DNA of 57,500 nucleotides from Symbiodinium natans (Eukaryota; Sar; Dinophyceae; Suessiales; Symbiodiniaceae): contig CAJNDS010002601.1 of NCBI GenBank assembly GCA_905221605.1, positions 903,876-961,375 on the forward strand, given 5' to 3'. Shown here piece after piece: positions 1 to 13,082 of the stretch. A program made the translations under genes and the position numbers. The notes beneath the pieces were generated by a model. The model ran no database searches and was not told the origin of the DNA. It worked only from the letters and a program-made list of their open reading frames with translations. Every line of letters begins with the position of its first letter. The first letter of the stretch is position 1.

Positions 1-33
1 TTAGGGTTTAGGGTTTAGGGTTTAGGGTTTAGG
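1..33 (+). repeat. TTTAGGG array at the window edge
   Basis: Four to five telomeric heptamers start the window; another begins at 57490. With arrays everywhere inside, this does not by itself mark a chromosome end. Confidence 0.9.
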
Positions 34-1380
34 GGTGTCTCTTTTCCGCAAACTGGCAAACTGGGTGTGGGTTTGGGGTTTTGGGTATTTCCATGGTCCC
101 TTCATGCGGTCTGTTCGTTGGAGAGTCAGAATGTGCAACCCCATATAGACGCCAATTTCGTATGCAAATACACACCCAATTCATCCAAACTCATCTTCAT
201 CTTCAGCCAAAGTCACCTTCCCTTAAATTTTCAATCGGCTTTAGTACACTTCTAGACCAGATCATTTGAAGCCCAATTTCTATTGAAAACAAACCCAAAA
301 GTAAGCCAATTCCTCTTTAAAACTATAAGACAAACTCTCTTAAACATCAACCAGAAACAAGCCATATGCACACCAATTGAACTTCAGCGTCAGGCTCTCG
401 CCAAGGTTAGGGTTTCGGGTTTATGGTTTAGGGTACTCCCTGGGTCCCGAACCACAAGAAGAATGGCGTAAGGCGGGGCGCAGAAGATGGCCTTGAGTGT
501 GCAAAACTGACAACTTCGTGGCATGTTGAAATCTCAGGGTTTAGGGTTAGGATTTCGGGCTTAGGGTTTAGTAGGGTTTAGGGCTTGGGGTTCAGGGTTT
601 AGGGCGTTTTCGGGTCGTAGGGTTTAGGCACTGCGAGTCTTGCAGAAGCAGCTGGTGACAACACAACGCAACAACCTCCCTGACTGTCTCCGGAACCAAA
701 TGAAAAACAAGAACTCTAAAGCCTACAAACCCCAAACCTCAAACTCTGACCCCAATGCCCGAAATCCCCATCTTCGAGGCTCGGTACTACCTCGCATGTG
801 TGCGGTAATTGCTTTAATGGCACTTCAATCCAAAGCAACAGGCGAGCCGGTTCATTGCAGGCGCCGTGAGACTTGCCACCACCGTTAAGCTTTGGGGTTT
901 GGCGTTTTGAGGGGTTTAGGGTTTCGGGTTTCGGTTTGGGGTTGAGAAAGGTTGGGCATCTAGGAGTTTAGGGTTCGAGGTTTAGGGGCTGTTGCTGCCT
1001 CTAGTGACTCATGAGGCTGGCTCTAACCCTGTCTAGGAATCTAGGATTTAGAGGCGTTGAGAGGGGCTTGGGAAAAGTTGAAACTGACCTTAACATGCCA
1101 AACTTACCCTCATGTCTCCGCAAAGCCGAAAAATAAGCCCTAAACCATGAACCCTGTGCTCGCCAAGCAAAAGCTCCACCCTAACCTTGGCAGTCCAGAG
1201 ACCATATTTTCCTAACAGCACCCCTTTTTGGGGTTTGGTTTCTTTATAAAGGGAGAACCCGGAACCAAAAAAAAGAAGTAAAGGGTACCACCGGGCTAAG
1301 AAGTATAACCCCCCCTTTTTGTGAACCCCGGCCCTGTATAACTACCGCAGACTCCGAACCCGCAGCCCCTAGTATCCGGT
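34..1380. other. no gene assigned
   Basis: Degenerate telomeric repeats alternate with unique sequence. An open frame on plus at 640-888 and its antisense are unsupported. Confidence 0.5.
1213..1303. mobile_element. family 6 inverted-repeat element
   Basis: GCACCCCTTTTTGGGG at the left, AAGGGTACCACCGGGCTA at the right. Confidence 0.65.
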
Positions 1381-1442
1381 GTTGAGGGTTCAGGGTTTGG
1401 GGTAGCTGGGCCATAGAGGGTTGAGGCTGAGGGTTGAGGGGT

Positions 1443-1566
1443 TACCCTAAACCCTAGACCCGAAACCCCAAACCCTAAACCCTAAACCCTAAACCCCCAA
1501 CCCCCAAACCCCAAACCCCAAACCCTAAACCCTAAACCCTAAGCCCTAAACCCTAAACCCTAAACC
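1443..1566 (-). repeat. CCCTAAA array, degenerate
   Basis: Mixed CCCTAAA and CCCCAAA units. Confidence 0.85.
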
Positions 1567-2317
1567 CGAACCCTGCACCCTTCAACCCTAACAGCCCCTC
1601 AACCTCAAACAGCCCTGATAAGGCAATCGCGAGGGGTCCGAATCCAGACTGCAGCAAGCTCGGAGCATCCTGTCCAGGACAGTTTAGGGTTTAGGGTTTA
1701 GGGTATAGGGTATAGGGTTTAGGGTTTAGGGTTTAGGGTTCAGGTTTACGGTTTAGGGGTTCGAGGGTTTCGGGTTCAGGATTCGGGGTTGACGATTTCG
1801 GGGGGGGTAGGGGGTGGGGGGGGTGGGGAGGGGGGGGTGGTTCAAGTGTTTGAGTGTTTCAACTCTTAACAAACAAGAGCCCTAATGAACCCCGGTACTG
1901 GTCATAGGTGCTTCGAGATTCATGAGCTTTAGGGTGTGTAGATGATGTAGGTCTGTTTCGGGCATGCTTTAGAAGTTTTAGTAGTGAGGAGCTCAACCCA
2001 TCCAAGAAACAACGTATGATCACACCTACAACCTAACTCTTGCGGACGTGTGAGCTAGCTAGCATATAGGGAACTCCCTGTATGAAAACAAAGCTTCCTA
2101 ACCAGTAAGAAAACGGGGGAAAGGGGTTGCAAGAGATGAAGTTGTGAGACTGCTTCCGCTCCCAGATCGAGGCTTGTAAGGGGTTATAGGCTATAGGGTT
2201 TAGGGCTCCCGGCACGAAATCCCTAGAGCCTCAAGGCTCCCAGAGAATTCACCCTTTAAACCCCAATCCCTAAACCCTAAACCCCAAACCCCAAACCCTA
2301 AACCCTAAACCCTAAAC

Positions 2318-2422
2318 CTTCCTTAAGCCCGACCTGCCGGCCGGCCAGCTGCGCCAGGAAGGGCAACGTCGCCGCGGCCGCGGTGAGCCCGGGCGCTGCG
2401 GCCAGCGGGGCGGCCGGACGAC
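2318..2422 (-). CDS. GC-rich island between opposed telomeric arrays, candidate exon
   Basis: 105 bp, strikingly GC-rich, between a CCCTAAA array on the left and a TTTAGGG array on the right. On the minus strand AACCAG| and |GTTTAGGG bound an Ala/Leu-rich frame containing GLTAAAATLPFLAQLAGRQV. The plus strand is open too, with an RGG-like reading. Strand and coding status are uncertain. Confidence 0.25.
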
Positions 2423-2425
2423 CTG

Positions 2426-2553
2426 GTTTAGGGTTTAGGGTTTAGGGTTTCGGGTTTAGGGTGTGGGGTTTAGGGTTTAGGGTTTAGGGTTTAGGGTTTA
2501 GGGTTTAGGGTTTAGGGTTTAGGGTTTAGGGTTTAGGGTTTAGGGTTTAGGGT
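2426..2553 (+). repeat. TTTAGGG array
   Basis: About 18 units, the last dozen perfect, running directly into a family 1 element. Confidence 0.9.
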
Positions 2554-2655
2554 TCATGGTACTTATTAACCAATTTTAACTGCACTTCGAGCTGTACTCA
2601 TAACCATACTAGGGTACTTAAGGGGCTCAAGCAAAGTTTCAAGTGGTTAATTGTG
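2551..2655. mobile_element. family 1 element, one end
   Basis: Begins with the same GGTTCATGGTACTTATTAAC arm directly after a telomeric array; the far end is not recognisable. Confidence 0.6.
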
Positions 2656-3143
2656 TTGCAGGGATTTCGGAGGGTTTAGGGTTTAGGGTTTAGAGGGGAT
2701 TAGGCATTTTTGTATATTTGTTGCTGGGTGTTTGAAAAGGGGTGTCGGAAGTAATTGTAAGGTGGGGGTGGTTCGTGCATGTCAACCTCGGAGACACCTT
2801 CACTAAGACGTGGATGATGACCCTACACCGCCTGGTAAATTACTAAACCCTAAACCCTAAATCCTAAATCCTAAACCCTAAGCCTGAACCCTCACCCCTG
2901 AACCGCTGAAGCTATTGCAACGCCCAGCTCTTCTCTATGTCGTCCACCCCGGACTATCTGCCCTTACACCTGTCTCTGCGGTTGAAAGCTCGTCAACCCC
3001 CTCGTCATGTGTTTAGAAGGCCTTTGTCTGGGGGGAGCTGCTGCGCTGCTTGTACAGTTTTTGTTTTGGAGTCTGCCACTTAACCGAATGCCAGGACGAA
3101 ATTTCACTTCAACATCCAACACATAATATAGCTGTAACCACTA

Positions 3144-3231
3144 TACCCTAAACCCTAAACCCTAAACCCTAACCCTAAACCCTAAACCCTAAACCCTAAA
3201 CCCTAAACCCTAAACCCTAAACCCTAAACCC
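3144..3231 (-). repeat. CCCTAAA array
   Basis: About 12 units with one CCCTAA slip. Confidence 0.9.
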
Positions 3232-3360
3232 TAGCTATTCACATCCGCCCCAGCCCGCCCCAAGCCTGTCGCAGCAGCTGCGCAGGCCATAACAGTGGCG
3301 GCCTCGGAGCTCTGGGTTTAGTGTTTAGCGTTTAGGGTTTAGGGTTTAGGACGATTTGGG

Positions 3361-3469
3361 GAGGTTCATGCTGAGAAACCCAATTAGAAGTCCACTGATA
3401 ACCCACTTCGAGGACTTAGGGGGTTTGTAGAAGTACAGACACCTTTTAGCTAAAGTACCCTGAACCTCC
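3361..3469. mobile_element. family 1-like element, diverged
   Basis: GAGGTTCATG at the left and GAACCTCC at the right; only the outer bases of the arms match. Confidence 0.4.
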
Positions 3470-3668
3470 ATGTGGAGGGGAAGCACAGTAGGTGTGTAGT
3501 TTTCTAAATTATAGTCCCCCTCCCCGTTTTGGGTCCCGCATCTTGCACGAGTGCGGCACCCTCACAAAAAGAGGTAGACAGATAGATAGGATACTTTTGT
3601 GTGTAGATCGGGAATATTTTGAAAAAATACTAATGGTGCAACCCAACCCCGCACAACATGTGGTGGCA

Positions 3669-3902
3669 CCCTAAACCCTAAACCCTAAACCCTAAACCCT
3701 AAACCCTAAACCCTAAACCCTAAACCCTAAACCCTAAGTGGGCGGTTCAGGGCAACCCCTGGCTGAGGCCCTGGCAACGGTGACCATCGTCGCCTGCACA
3801 GAAGCTGCGGCTGTCGGGATGAGGGTTCAGGGTGTAAACACCCAAAACCCGAACCCTAAACCCTAAACCTAAACCCTAAACCCTAAACCCTAAACCCTAA
3901 AT
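3669..3902 (-). repeat. two CCCTAAA arrays around a 110 bp GC-rich island
   Basis: Arrays at 3669-3737 and about 3851-3902; the island between is open in more than one frame. Confidence 0.8.
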
Positions 3903-3989
3903 CTTAGGGTTTAGGCTTTGGGACCGAGGAGCTTAGGTTCTGAGCCCATGGCTCTCATGGGGTTCCCTAAACCCTGCAAAGCTCTTGGA

Positions 3990-4068
3990 TAGGGTTTAGG
4001 GTTTAGGGTTTAGGGTTTAGGGTTTAGGGTTTAGGGTTTAGGGTTTAGGGTTTAGGGTTTAGGGGTTA
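3990..4068 (+). repeat. TTTAGGG array
   Basis: Eleven units, mostly perfect. Confidence 0.9.
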
Positions 4069-4293
4069 GGGTTTGGAGTTCAGGGTTTAGGGTTTGGAGT
4101 TGGGGTGAAGAGTTGAGGGTTTAAGGGGCATGTCTGCGCGTTGTTGTTATGAGCTCCCTGAACAAGCGCCCGTTGTTTTCTAAGACAAGCTACGCTCCAA
4201 CTCCCCAAAACCCCTAAACCCTCAACCGTGAAGTCCTCCACGTTGAAACCTTTAAGAACAGACCAGCTGACATCCAAAGACCTGACAGCCAAT

Positions 4294-4295
<2 letters not shown>

Positions 4296-4325
<30 letters not shown>
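4296..4325. repeat. poly(C) run of about 29 bases
   Basis: A homopolymer in sequence lacking other repeat signs; its exact length is error-prone in sequencing. Confidence 0.8.
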
Positions 4326-4326
<1 letters not shown>

Positions 4327-4446
4327 CAACTCCTACGCTCGATATAGGGTCTAGGGTTAGTCTTGGACTGGGCCATTTGAGCGACTTCATATGGGGGTCA
4401 TAAGGAGAATATCTTGGCAACTAAACCTAAACTCGTCTTAGGGTAA

Positions 4447-4561
4447 CTACATGGTCCCTTAGTCTGGCCCTTAAAACGGAACCCTTCTGTATACCCATAT
4501 ACCCTATACAACCCAAGGGCCCATACTTCAGAACCCGTTAGCGAAGGTAAGGGACCATACT
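4447..4561. mobile_element. family 4 inverted-repeat element
   Basis: ATGGTCCCTTA at the left and TAAGGGACCAT at the right; the internal AACCCAAGGGCCC block is shared with the copy near 39075. Confidence 0.7.
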
Positions 4562-4582
4562 AATTGGGCTCATGAGACCTCC

Positions 4583-4637
4583 CTAAACCCTAAACCCTAA
4601 ACCCTAAACCCTAAACCCTAAACCCTAAACCCTAAAC
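4583..4637 (-). repeat. CCCTAAA array
   Basis: About eight units; followed by a GC-rich island to 4755 and then an opposed array. Confidence 0.9.
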
Positions 4638-4756
4638 CAAGTGGCCCAAGTTCCTCTGCCGCGCCTGCGCAAGGACCCAGCCAATGAGGCGCGCTCGGCG
4701 CTGAGCGGTGGACTCTTTCCATGCCCTGAGATGAAAAAAACTCGAGTCTCTGAGGT

Positions 4757-4985
4757 GTTGAGGGTTTAGGGTTTGGGGTTTAGGGTTTAGGGTTTAGGGT
4801 TTGGGGTTTAGGGTTTGGGGTTTGGGGTTTGGGGTTTAGGGTTTAGGGTTTGGGGTTTGGGGTTTGGGGTTTAGGGTTTAGGGTTTGGGGTTTGGGGTTT
4901 AGGGTTTAGGGTTTGGGGTTTAGGGTTTAGGGTTTAGGGTTTAGGGTTTGGGGTTTAGGGTTTGGGGTTTAGGGTTTTAGGGGTT
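4757..4985 (+). repeat. TTTAGGG/TTTGGGG mixed array, 229 bp
   Basis: About 32 units alternating TTTAGGG and TTTGGGG in irregular order; one of the longest arrays in the window. Confidence 0.9.
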
Positions 4986-6317
4986 TTGAGGGCTTTGGGA
5001 ATTATTGGACTGGGGCTTTGGGCCGTAGCGCAGTGTCTGGGGTTTAGCGTTGAGAGTAACTTTCGGGGAGAGCACGAAACCTTCTAAGTGAACTCCCGAT
5101 GACGAAACTTCGAGTCCCTGTAGGCAAAGCTTGAACTTGTCGAATTTAAGGGGCACCTTCTGACCCCAAAGTGCCGATGACCAGGTGAGGTCCTAAACCC
5201 GGGTTAGGGTTTAGGGCTTAGGGTTTAAGACTAAAAGTGCTTGGGCAACTAGGGGTTTGATAAGGTTTGAGGTTTGGGCTTGATCTGATGACTCTGACCC
5301 CAACAACACAAAAACATGAGCACCGTAAACCCAAAAACCCAAAAAACCAAAAACCCAAAACCCAAAACCCAAACCCCTAAATCTGCACCCAAATGGGTTC
5401 CCCCACACTTGTGCATCGCCGCGAGCAACGGCCACTATAAACTCGGATCTTCCCTGGCCGAACTGGGAGTTTAAGGATTAAGGTTTGGGGTTTGGAGTTC
5501 AGGGTTCAGGGTCCAGGGTTTAGAGTTTAGGGTTTCGGGTTTGGGGTTGAGCGTTGAAGGTTTCGGTTTTCGGGCCTGTAGATGTCACATGAGGCGCTCG
5601 TTCTGACTGGTGACTGCTTCTGCAAGGAGTACTAGTTCACTAAACCCGCCTTCCAAAAGTCTCGAGCTACTGGCTGCCGAGCCTAGATGGAGGGGGGGGG
5701 GACTTACCTGGTGAAGCCCTGTGCTGTTGGCCAACTTAGCTCGAACACCTATGCCGACCTATGCCCAAAACCCCTAACCCAACCCTAAACCCTAATTAAA
5801 CCCCATATGCTGCGAAAGGAAGAATACCTTGACTAGAATACGATAGAAGCCCGATGAAGTGAAAGGTTTATCAGCCTTTTTGCGGGGGTTACAAGGGAAC
5901 CGCACCCTGAGAAGAAACGAAATGAAGGCACCACTGGCGGTTCCTAGTCAAAAAGGCCATGCAACTCCCCTCAACCCTAAACCCGAAACCCTAAACCCAA
6001 AACCCTAGCCAAAAAGGCCAGAGAACTGTGATGAACTGTGTCAACGCTTACCCGTAGACCCCAAAAGCCAATTAAGGAGTTGAGGATTTGGGGCTCACTA
6101 AATGTTGATAGGGTTTAGGATTTAGGGCTTAGGGTCTTGGGTGTTTTAAAAAAACTTTGGGTTACAGTTTAGGGTTCTAGGGTGTTAGGGGGGTGGGTCT
6201 GGAAGTGAAGGCTTAGGGCTTACACTGCGCTCAACCAGCGGCATGGGAAAAAACACCACAGGAGGCGATGGCTCGGGAGCCTTCTCGTCCGTCACCGTGA
6301 CGGCCTAAGGGGCATGT

Positions 6318-6370
6318 TTAGGGTTTAGGGTTTAGGGTTTAGGGTTTAGGGTTTAGGATTTAGGGTTTAG
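6318..6370 (+). repeat. TTTAGGG array
   Basis: Seven to eight units. Degenerate GGGG-rich derivatives continue to 6490. Confidence 0.85.
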
Positions 6371-7923
6371 GGGCATGGCAAGGTCAGGGCTCGGGGTTTC
6401 GGGCTTAGGGGTCTAGAGGTTTAGGGGTTTAGGGGTCTAGGGGTTTAGGGTTTAGGGGTTTTGGGTTTGGGGTTTGGGGTTTGGGGTTGAGGGCTTTATG
6501 GTTCTAGGGTTTGGAGGGAGTTCTGCGAAGACTTCTAGAATGAGTGTGCTTCGGGATTGCATTTGTGGATCATCAGGAACACCCTTCACCCCAAGCCCTA
6601 AACCTCTAACCCTACACCCCAAACCCCAAACCCCAGAACACCAACACCCCCAAACCCCTAGGCCAAGTCCTGAACAACCCAGAGTCTTAAACCCCAGGGC
6701 TTCTCGACTCCGCCGGCTCAGGTAGGAGTTTGCATCGATGAACTCGAGTCTGCGTAGTCTGCGTGCCCCAGGGAAACAAGCTCCCACCAAGTACATCACC
6801 CATCAACAGCACCGAGTCATCTCAGCATCTGAGAAGCCACGAGGCCTGGCAGGTGTCTGCAGGCCGAATCGAAGTTTGTCTCGACCGTCGGCCGGCGTCC
6901 CTCCTTGTCGAGAAGGCAACTCGTCCTTTGGTTGAGCCTAAACCCTAAACCCTAAACCCTAAACCCTAAACCCTAAACCCTAAACCCTAAACCCACCAGT
7001 CATGCACTCTCAGGCACTCGTCGTGCATGGCGCTGTGCTGTTGTTGCGGGTCCGGGTTTAGGGCCTGACAGTACCAAAGCACTCCAGTCTAGGGCTTTTT
7101 AGGGGGTTACTTACTGGTTCTTAGTAGGGAATGAAGGAATTTCCTGCCACGTGCTCCACCGTAAAGCCTACCCGAAACCACTGAACCCTAAACCCTAAAA
7201 CCCCTAACCCCTAACCCCTAAACCCTAAACCCTAAACCCTAAAACCCTCAACCCTCAACCCTAAACCCCAAACCCCACACCCTAAACCCTCAACCCTCAA
7301 CCCTCAAGCTTGGGGGGCCCCACCCACTGCTGCACTTTTCTCACTGGCGCGGAGAGGCCCAGCCAGGGCCTTGGTGAAGCAGCCCCCCCTCCAAAGCTGG
7401 GTTTAGGGTTTAGGGTTTAGGGTTTAGGGTTTAGGGTTTCGGGTTTAGGAATTAGGGTTTAGGGTTTCGGGTTTGGGGTTGAGGGTGGTTAGGGTTCGGG
7501 GCTTTGGACATAGAGGGCCTACGGTGCAGAGCTCGGGCTCTACGGTATTTGGGCTGTGGTTTTAGGGGTTCATCTTCGCGCAAACGATCCTCTGGAACTC
7601 AGTAAGGAAGATAAATATAAAGCGTGTCCCCAATGAGTACCTGCAGAAAAGTTAAGTACTGCTGTACCCTCCGAAGACGCCCCAGGGTTTAGGCCCGTGG
7701 GACAAGGGTTTTGGGTTTAAGTTGTTGTTGCGCAGGGTTTCTAGGGTCTGCGGAAATCAGGGAGTGTTCAAAGCTCAAATCCAAAGCCCCGATTGGTGCC
7801 CTTTGGTTCCTCACATTCTGTCTCAAACCCCAGGGAGTTCTGAATTCCTGGGCCTCGGCGACTCATCCCGGGCCCTATCACTTTAGGATTCCGGGTTAAG
7901 TCTTTAGAGGTATAAGGCGTTAT

Positions 7924-8039
7924 GGTTGAGTCAGTGACCCTGGACCAGACCCTAAACCCTAAACCCTAAACCCTAAACCATAAACCATAAACCATAAACC
8001 CTAAACCCTAAACCCTAAACCCTAAACCCTAAATCTTAA
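7924..8039 (-). repeat. CCCTAAA array with CCATAAA run
   Basis: Includes three consecutive CCATAAA variants among standard units. Confidence 0.85.
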
Positions 8040-8133
8040 ACGCGCATCCCAAAAAGGGCCGGACGAAGTCGTGCTCCGTGCAAACTCAGAGCCTGCGGCC
8101 ATGCGGGACAGGGTTTAGGGTTTAGGGCTTAGG

Positions 8134-8236
8134 CTGGGATGTCCCCCTTACATACTAACAGTCCTTCATAGGGGATGAAAATAGGGAGTACTAGAATCCC
8201 TACTAAGACTGTTAGTATGAGGGGGAGAATCCCAAG
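8134..8236. mobile_element. family 2 inverted-repeat element
   Basis: About 100 bp; ends CTGGGATGTCCCCCTTA and its complement, with ACTAACAGTCC/GACTGTTAGTA inner arms. Confidence 0.8.
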
Positions 8237-8506
8237 GCTTGGGGTTGGCAACTTCTGCTACGGAGTTCCGGACACATTTCGCTCATCACTCTTTTGTGAC
8301 AACTCATTACTCGTCGGAACTCGCAACCTAAATATCCGAAACCCCATTACCCAAAGTACACACAACCCTGTAGCCCTGCACAAAACAACCTCGAACCCTA
8401 AACCCAGCTCTTCTCAACCTAGCCCTAGACGGAGCGGAGAAACTACTAGACGAGCGCAGCAGAGGCAGGTGCATGTTTGACGCAGGGTTCTCGGTCTCTA
8501 AGACTG

Positions 8507-8840
8507 AGTTTAGGGTTTAGGGTTTAGGGTTTAGGGTTTAGGGTTTAGGGTTTAGGGTTTAGGGTTTAGGGTTTAGGGTTTAGGGTTTAGGGTTTAGGGT
8601 TTAGGGTCCCTTGCGCGTGCCTTTGCCGACCTGGAGTGTGGCATGACCGCTGCGGCACGGGCCTTCGCAAAAGTGTCCATACCCGGTTTAGGGCTAGGGT
8701 TTAGGGTTTAGGGTTTAGGGTTTAGGGTTTAGGGTTTAGGGTTTAGGGTTTAGGGTTCAGGGTTCAGGGTTTAGGGTTTAGGGTTTAGGGTTTAGGGTTT
8801 AGGGTTTAGGGTTTAGGGTTTACGGTTTAGGGTTTAGGGA
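8507..8840 (+). repeat. two long TTTAGGG arrays around an 80 bp island
   Basis: Arrays 8507-8606 and 8693-8840. The island (8605-8685) is open in several frames. Confidence 0.9.
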
Positions 8841-8849
8841 CCTGATACC

Positions 8850-11800
8850 TGTTGTCCCCCTTAAGGAACGAAATAGGGATCAACGACATTGCACTACGAT
8901 TGTTCAGCACCCACGACTTCCTCTTTGCAGTCATTCGGACAGCTTTCTGCCGTCCCAGGCCTTCAAGGGTTTAGGGTTTATAGGGCTTAGGGCTTAGGGC
9001 TTAGGGCTTAGGGCTTAGGGTTTAGGGTTCAGGGTTTAGGGATTAGGGTTTAGGGTTTGGGGCCTCATAAAGGTCAAACAACTTCCCTCTCAGCCCTTCA
9101 TCTGGGTAGAACAAACTCCTCTCCACAGGAATGGAGACGCCGTCAGCTCTCTCTTTGTTTCTTCTTTGTAGGTGAGGTTCTGGCGCTCACGAAATTACCG
9201 TTGACGATGGGGCAGAAAACGGCAAACATATGACCCAATGTCAGAGTTCCCAATTCCCTAAACACAAGAGTCCTTAGAGTCTTGTAGCCTGAGGGTCGTT
9301 AGGGCTCATTTCATCGCCACAAAGCCAGCGAAATCACGAGGTGGTTCCAGGCTCCAGGCCACAGAAAACCACCACACGCACCTCAGCTCATAGCAAACAT
9401 GGTCAATGGATTGAGGGCTGGGGTTCAAGGTTTAGGGGTGAGGGTTTAGGGGTTAGGGTTTAGGGTTCAGGGTCCTATTTGTAGGTCATTGTAGTAGGAG
9501 GGCCAGGGCAAAGAGGAATAGGAAAACTCAACACCTTTCAAGACTCTAAACTCTAAACTTCACTAAGCCACTGAACCTGAGTTTAGGGTTTAGGGTTTAG
9601 GGTTCCCAGGGATTGATGGCAAGACAACATAAAGCTTCGGCGCAGCCAGGCTCGCAAGGCAGTTGCTTCTTTGTGGGGCTCAGGGTTTACCGAACCCTAA
9701 ACCCTAAACCCTGAACCCTGAACCCTAAACCCTAAACCCTAAACCCTACACCCTCAACAACTTCATCCCAAACAAGCAAACAAGAACTAAACCCTAAACC
9801 CTCACCCCTAAAGCCTAAACCATGGACAACAGCCCGACCCCTTTTGAAACAAACCCATCAACAAGCCCAGCCCGCAACAACCCAGCAGCTTGTGAAACAG
9901 CCTACCTGGACCTAAAAAGGTTTGCTGCAGTCATGGGTTTGGGGTGTTGCTCTGGTCTACGATGTCGTTTCTTGCCCTGTTCCCTTGGTTGCCAATGTTC
10001 CAGCTCCGGTGGCTGATGCCGAGCTCATGTTTACTTCTGTAACAGCCAAGCTTACCCTTCGGTTTCGGTTTCTGCTAACCACCTTAAAAGGGTTACAGTA
10101 GTATCCCTAAACCCTAAAGCCTAAACCCTAAACTCTAAACCCTAAACCCTAAACCCCAAGTTTAGGGAGATCCCCTTTTTGTCTAAGGTAAGGCACCAGA
10201 CCGACGGCGTCGGCCTTGAGTCGGCAGGCCATCCGCCTGGCACCTTCGATTCCGGCAAGGGTTTAGGGTTTAGGGTTTAGGGTTTAGGGTTTAGGGTTAA
10301 GGGTTTAGGGTTTCGGGTTTCGGGTTTCGGGTTTAGGGTTTAGGGTCCCTAGTTTAGCGTTTATGGCTTCGGGCTTCGGGTCTCTTGTCTCTTTTAAGGT
10401 TGCCGACATGCTCCTATACCGCTTAGGGTTGGTTTAGGCTTGAAGGACCCCGCAAAATGGGGGCCCCATTCCCGAGCACTCCTAAACCCTAAACCCTAAA
10501 CCCTAAATTATCCTAAACCCTAAACCCCAAGGCGTCCCTTGGGGTCCCCTTGGTATCCCTTGGGATCCCTGAATTCATGGAATCCTTCCAGTCGCGATCT
10601 CCAGACGGTGGCAAGCCCAAAAACCCAACTCCACCAAATACTTGGCTTACCTTTAGGGTTTAGGGTTTAGGGTTTAGGGTTTAGGGTTTAGGGTTTAAGG
10701 TTTAAGGAGTTTAAGGTTTAGGGTTTAGGGTTTAGGGTTTAATCCGATCTGGCCCAATTTAATGACGCAAAGCGAAGAACAGCCTTGGAACGGCGGCTGC
10801 TACCGTGGACGCTGGAGACTTGGGTGTTGGGGGTCCCTACACCCTAAACCCAACCCTAAACCCTAAACCCTAAACCCTGATGGCTTCAGGGTCCGGGAGG
10901 TTTGGAAACCATATGTAGGTGATCCCTTTTGTCATCCCTGTTTGGTGTGTGTCTACTGGTCTGGGGTGGCGCAGGGAAACAGACCCGGAAGCCTCCACGC
11001 CTTCATCTGATGTTACTACTTGCCACAGAGACACTCACAAACTTTGAACGGGCCCTTAACAAGCCTCCGAGCCCATAAACCCGCCCTGTGTATCACTTCG
11101 CCCCCACCCCCCTGCAAACCCTAAACCCTAAACCCTAAACCCTAAACCCTAAACCCTAAACCCTAAACCCTAAACCCTAAACCCTAAACCCTAAACCCTA
11201 AACACGCTAAGTTTTTCTGGCGGCACCGGGAATGTTCTCCGGCTGGCAAACGCCCATCGACTCGTTCACCAACTGCACATCCTTGATGCCATGCATGGGT
11301 GTTGGGGATTTAGGGTTTAGGGTTTAGAGTTTAGGGGTTGAGGGTTTAGGGGTTGAGGGTTGAGGGTGGGGGGAGGGGGAAAGGAGGAGGAGGAGGGAGA
11401 GGGAGGGGAGGGGGAGGGGACGGGCAGGGTCCTCGGGTTGTTTATATCACCTTTCCGGCTGCTTAGGAACACCTCCTGTTTGGGCTGCGGCTATTTTCCA
11501 TGGTGAGGGCTTGGTTGTTTTGGAAGGGTGCCCCTCTTGCGGGAAGGTTTGGGGCATTTATGAGATTTTAGGTTTAGGGTTGAGGGTGTAACCTTAATTG
11601 CTAATAACCCTAAACCCAAAACCCCAAACCCTGATCCCTAAACCCCACAAGAACGCTATCCTTTGCGAATGCTTGGGGCCACGCAATCGGCCAGCCGAAG
11701 CGTGAATGGGTAGCAACTATGGGATGCTCCGACATCTGGCGAGAGTTGGAGGGAGTGAGGGCTTCGAAAAGGGTTCAGGGCTTCGGGTTTAGGGGTAGGG

Positions 11801-13080
11801 TTTAGGGCTTAAGGCTTAGGGTTTAGGGTTTGGGGTTTAGGTTTAGCGTTTAGAGTTTAGTTTTCGTCTGTTTAGACATACAAGATGTGGATGAACTCCG
11901 GTTTCCGGGTTCAGAGAGTTGTAAAGCTTCTTTCCATCGATCCTTGCATCGCTTCGGGAATTTCTGTTCTCCTCCGCCGCATATCACCTCACAGCTTGGG
12001 GTGCTTCACCCTAAACCCTAAACCATAAACCCTTCCGGCTTAGGGTTGATAGGGCAGGGTTTTTTCGTCCGGCGGCTCCATCTGAACCACTGAAGCATCG
12101 CACCCCACAAGCCCGGACGCTTTGAAGCTCTGTTGTAGGGTTTATTAGGGTTTAGGGTTTAGGGTTTAGGGCTCAGCGCTCAGGGCTTTCGTGTTGTGGG
12201 GATATGCGCTGACCCTGAAGCGTGACAGATGAACCCCGACACGATCACAATAAGTACATCGATCAAAAACGGAGCCGTCCCTCTCAAGCAAGATCTCAGG
12301 AGAGAACCCTAAGCCCTAAACCCTAAACCCTAAGCCCTAAACATCAACGTCCGGCACGCCACAACACAACATTCCGCACACGAAGGCCTGAACCCTAAAC
12401 TCCAAAGCCTACAAGCCTACAACCACCTCATTAGCCTAAACCCCAAACCTAAAAGCGTGAACGATGTCTTCCCCGAGCCCTAAACTCTGAACCTTAAATT
12501 CGAGACACTGAGCCTCAAACCTCAAACCCTCAACCGAACCCTATGCCCAGACACCCTAAACCCTCCCCAAAGCCGTAGCCTACACACCCGAAAGTGAACC
12601 AGAAGCCTCTCCAGCCCAAACCCTAGGTGCTGAACACTACAAGACATGCAGCCTCAACCCCAGAATTATAGGGCTTAGGAAGGAAAACAAAAAGGTTGTC
12701 TCGAAGGACCGCCTACTTCTGAGGGCGGTGCAGAACTACAAATTATAAGGGTTGAGGGAGTAGAACGGAAAAATCGGAGCACTAGCAGCTTTTAAGGCCT
12801 ATGTATACAAAGCCCAAATCCCTAAGCCCTAAACCCTAAGCCTGAATCCTGAAACCCGAAACACGCGCACTCACCCCCAGGATGCCACCCTCAATGGGTT
12901 TAAGGTGTTGAGCTTTAGGGTTTAGGGTTTAGGGTTCAGGGTTTAGGGTTTAGAGTTTAGGGTTTAGGGCTTAGGGTTTAGGGTTTAGAATTTAGAGTTT
13001 AGGGTTTCGGGCTTAGGGTTTAGGGTTTACGGTTTGGGGTTTCGGGCTTAGGGTTTAGGGTTTAAGGTGTTGGGGTTTAG
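8850..13080. other. telomeric arrays with unassigned islands
   Basis: Arrays at 9582-9603, 10259-10345, 10652-10740 and smaller ones. Islands (for example 11212-11298 on plus) have open frames with AG/GT edges on one or both strands, but none is strong enough to call. Confidence 0.4.
11117..11203 (-). repeat. CCCTAAA array
   Basis: Twelve mostly perfect units. Confidence 0.9.
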
Positions 13081-13082
13081 GG

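Noticed and set aside
1-33. Window start as a true chromosome end
   Set aside because: Identical arrays occur throughout the window, so a short array at the edge is not evidence of a telomere.
11212-11298. Plus-strand block with CTAAG and GT edges (SGGTGNVLRLANAHRLVHQL)
   Set aside because: Protein-like, but isolated on the plus strand with no partner exon; kept only as an unassigned island.
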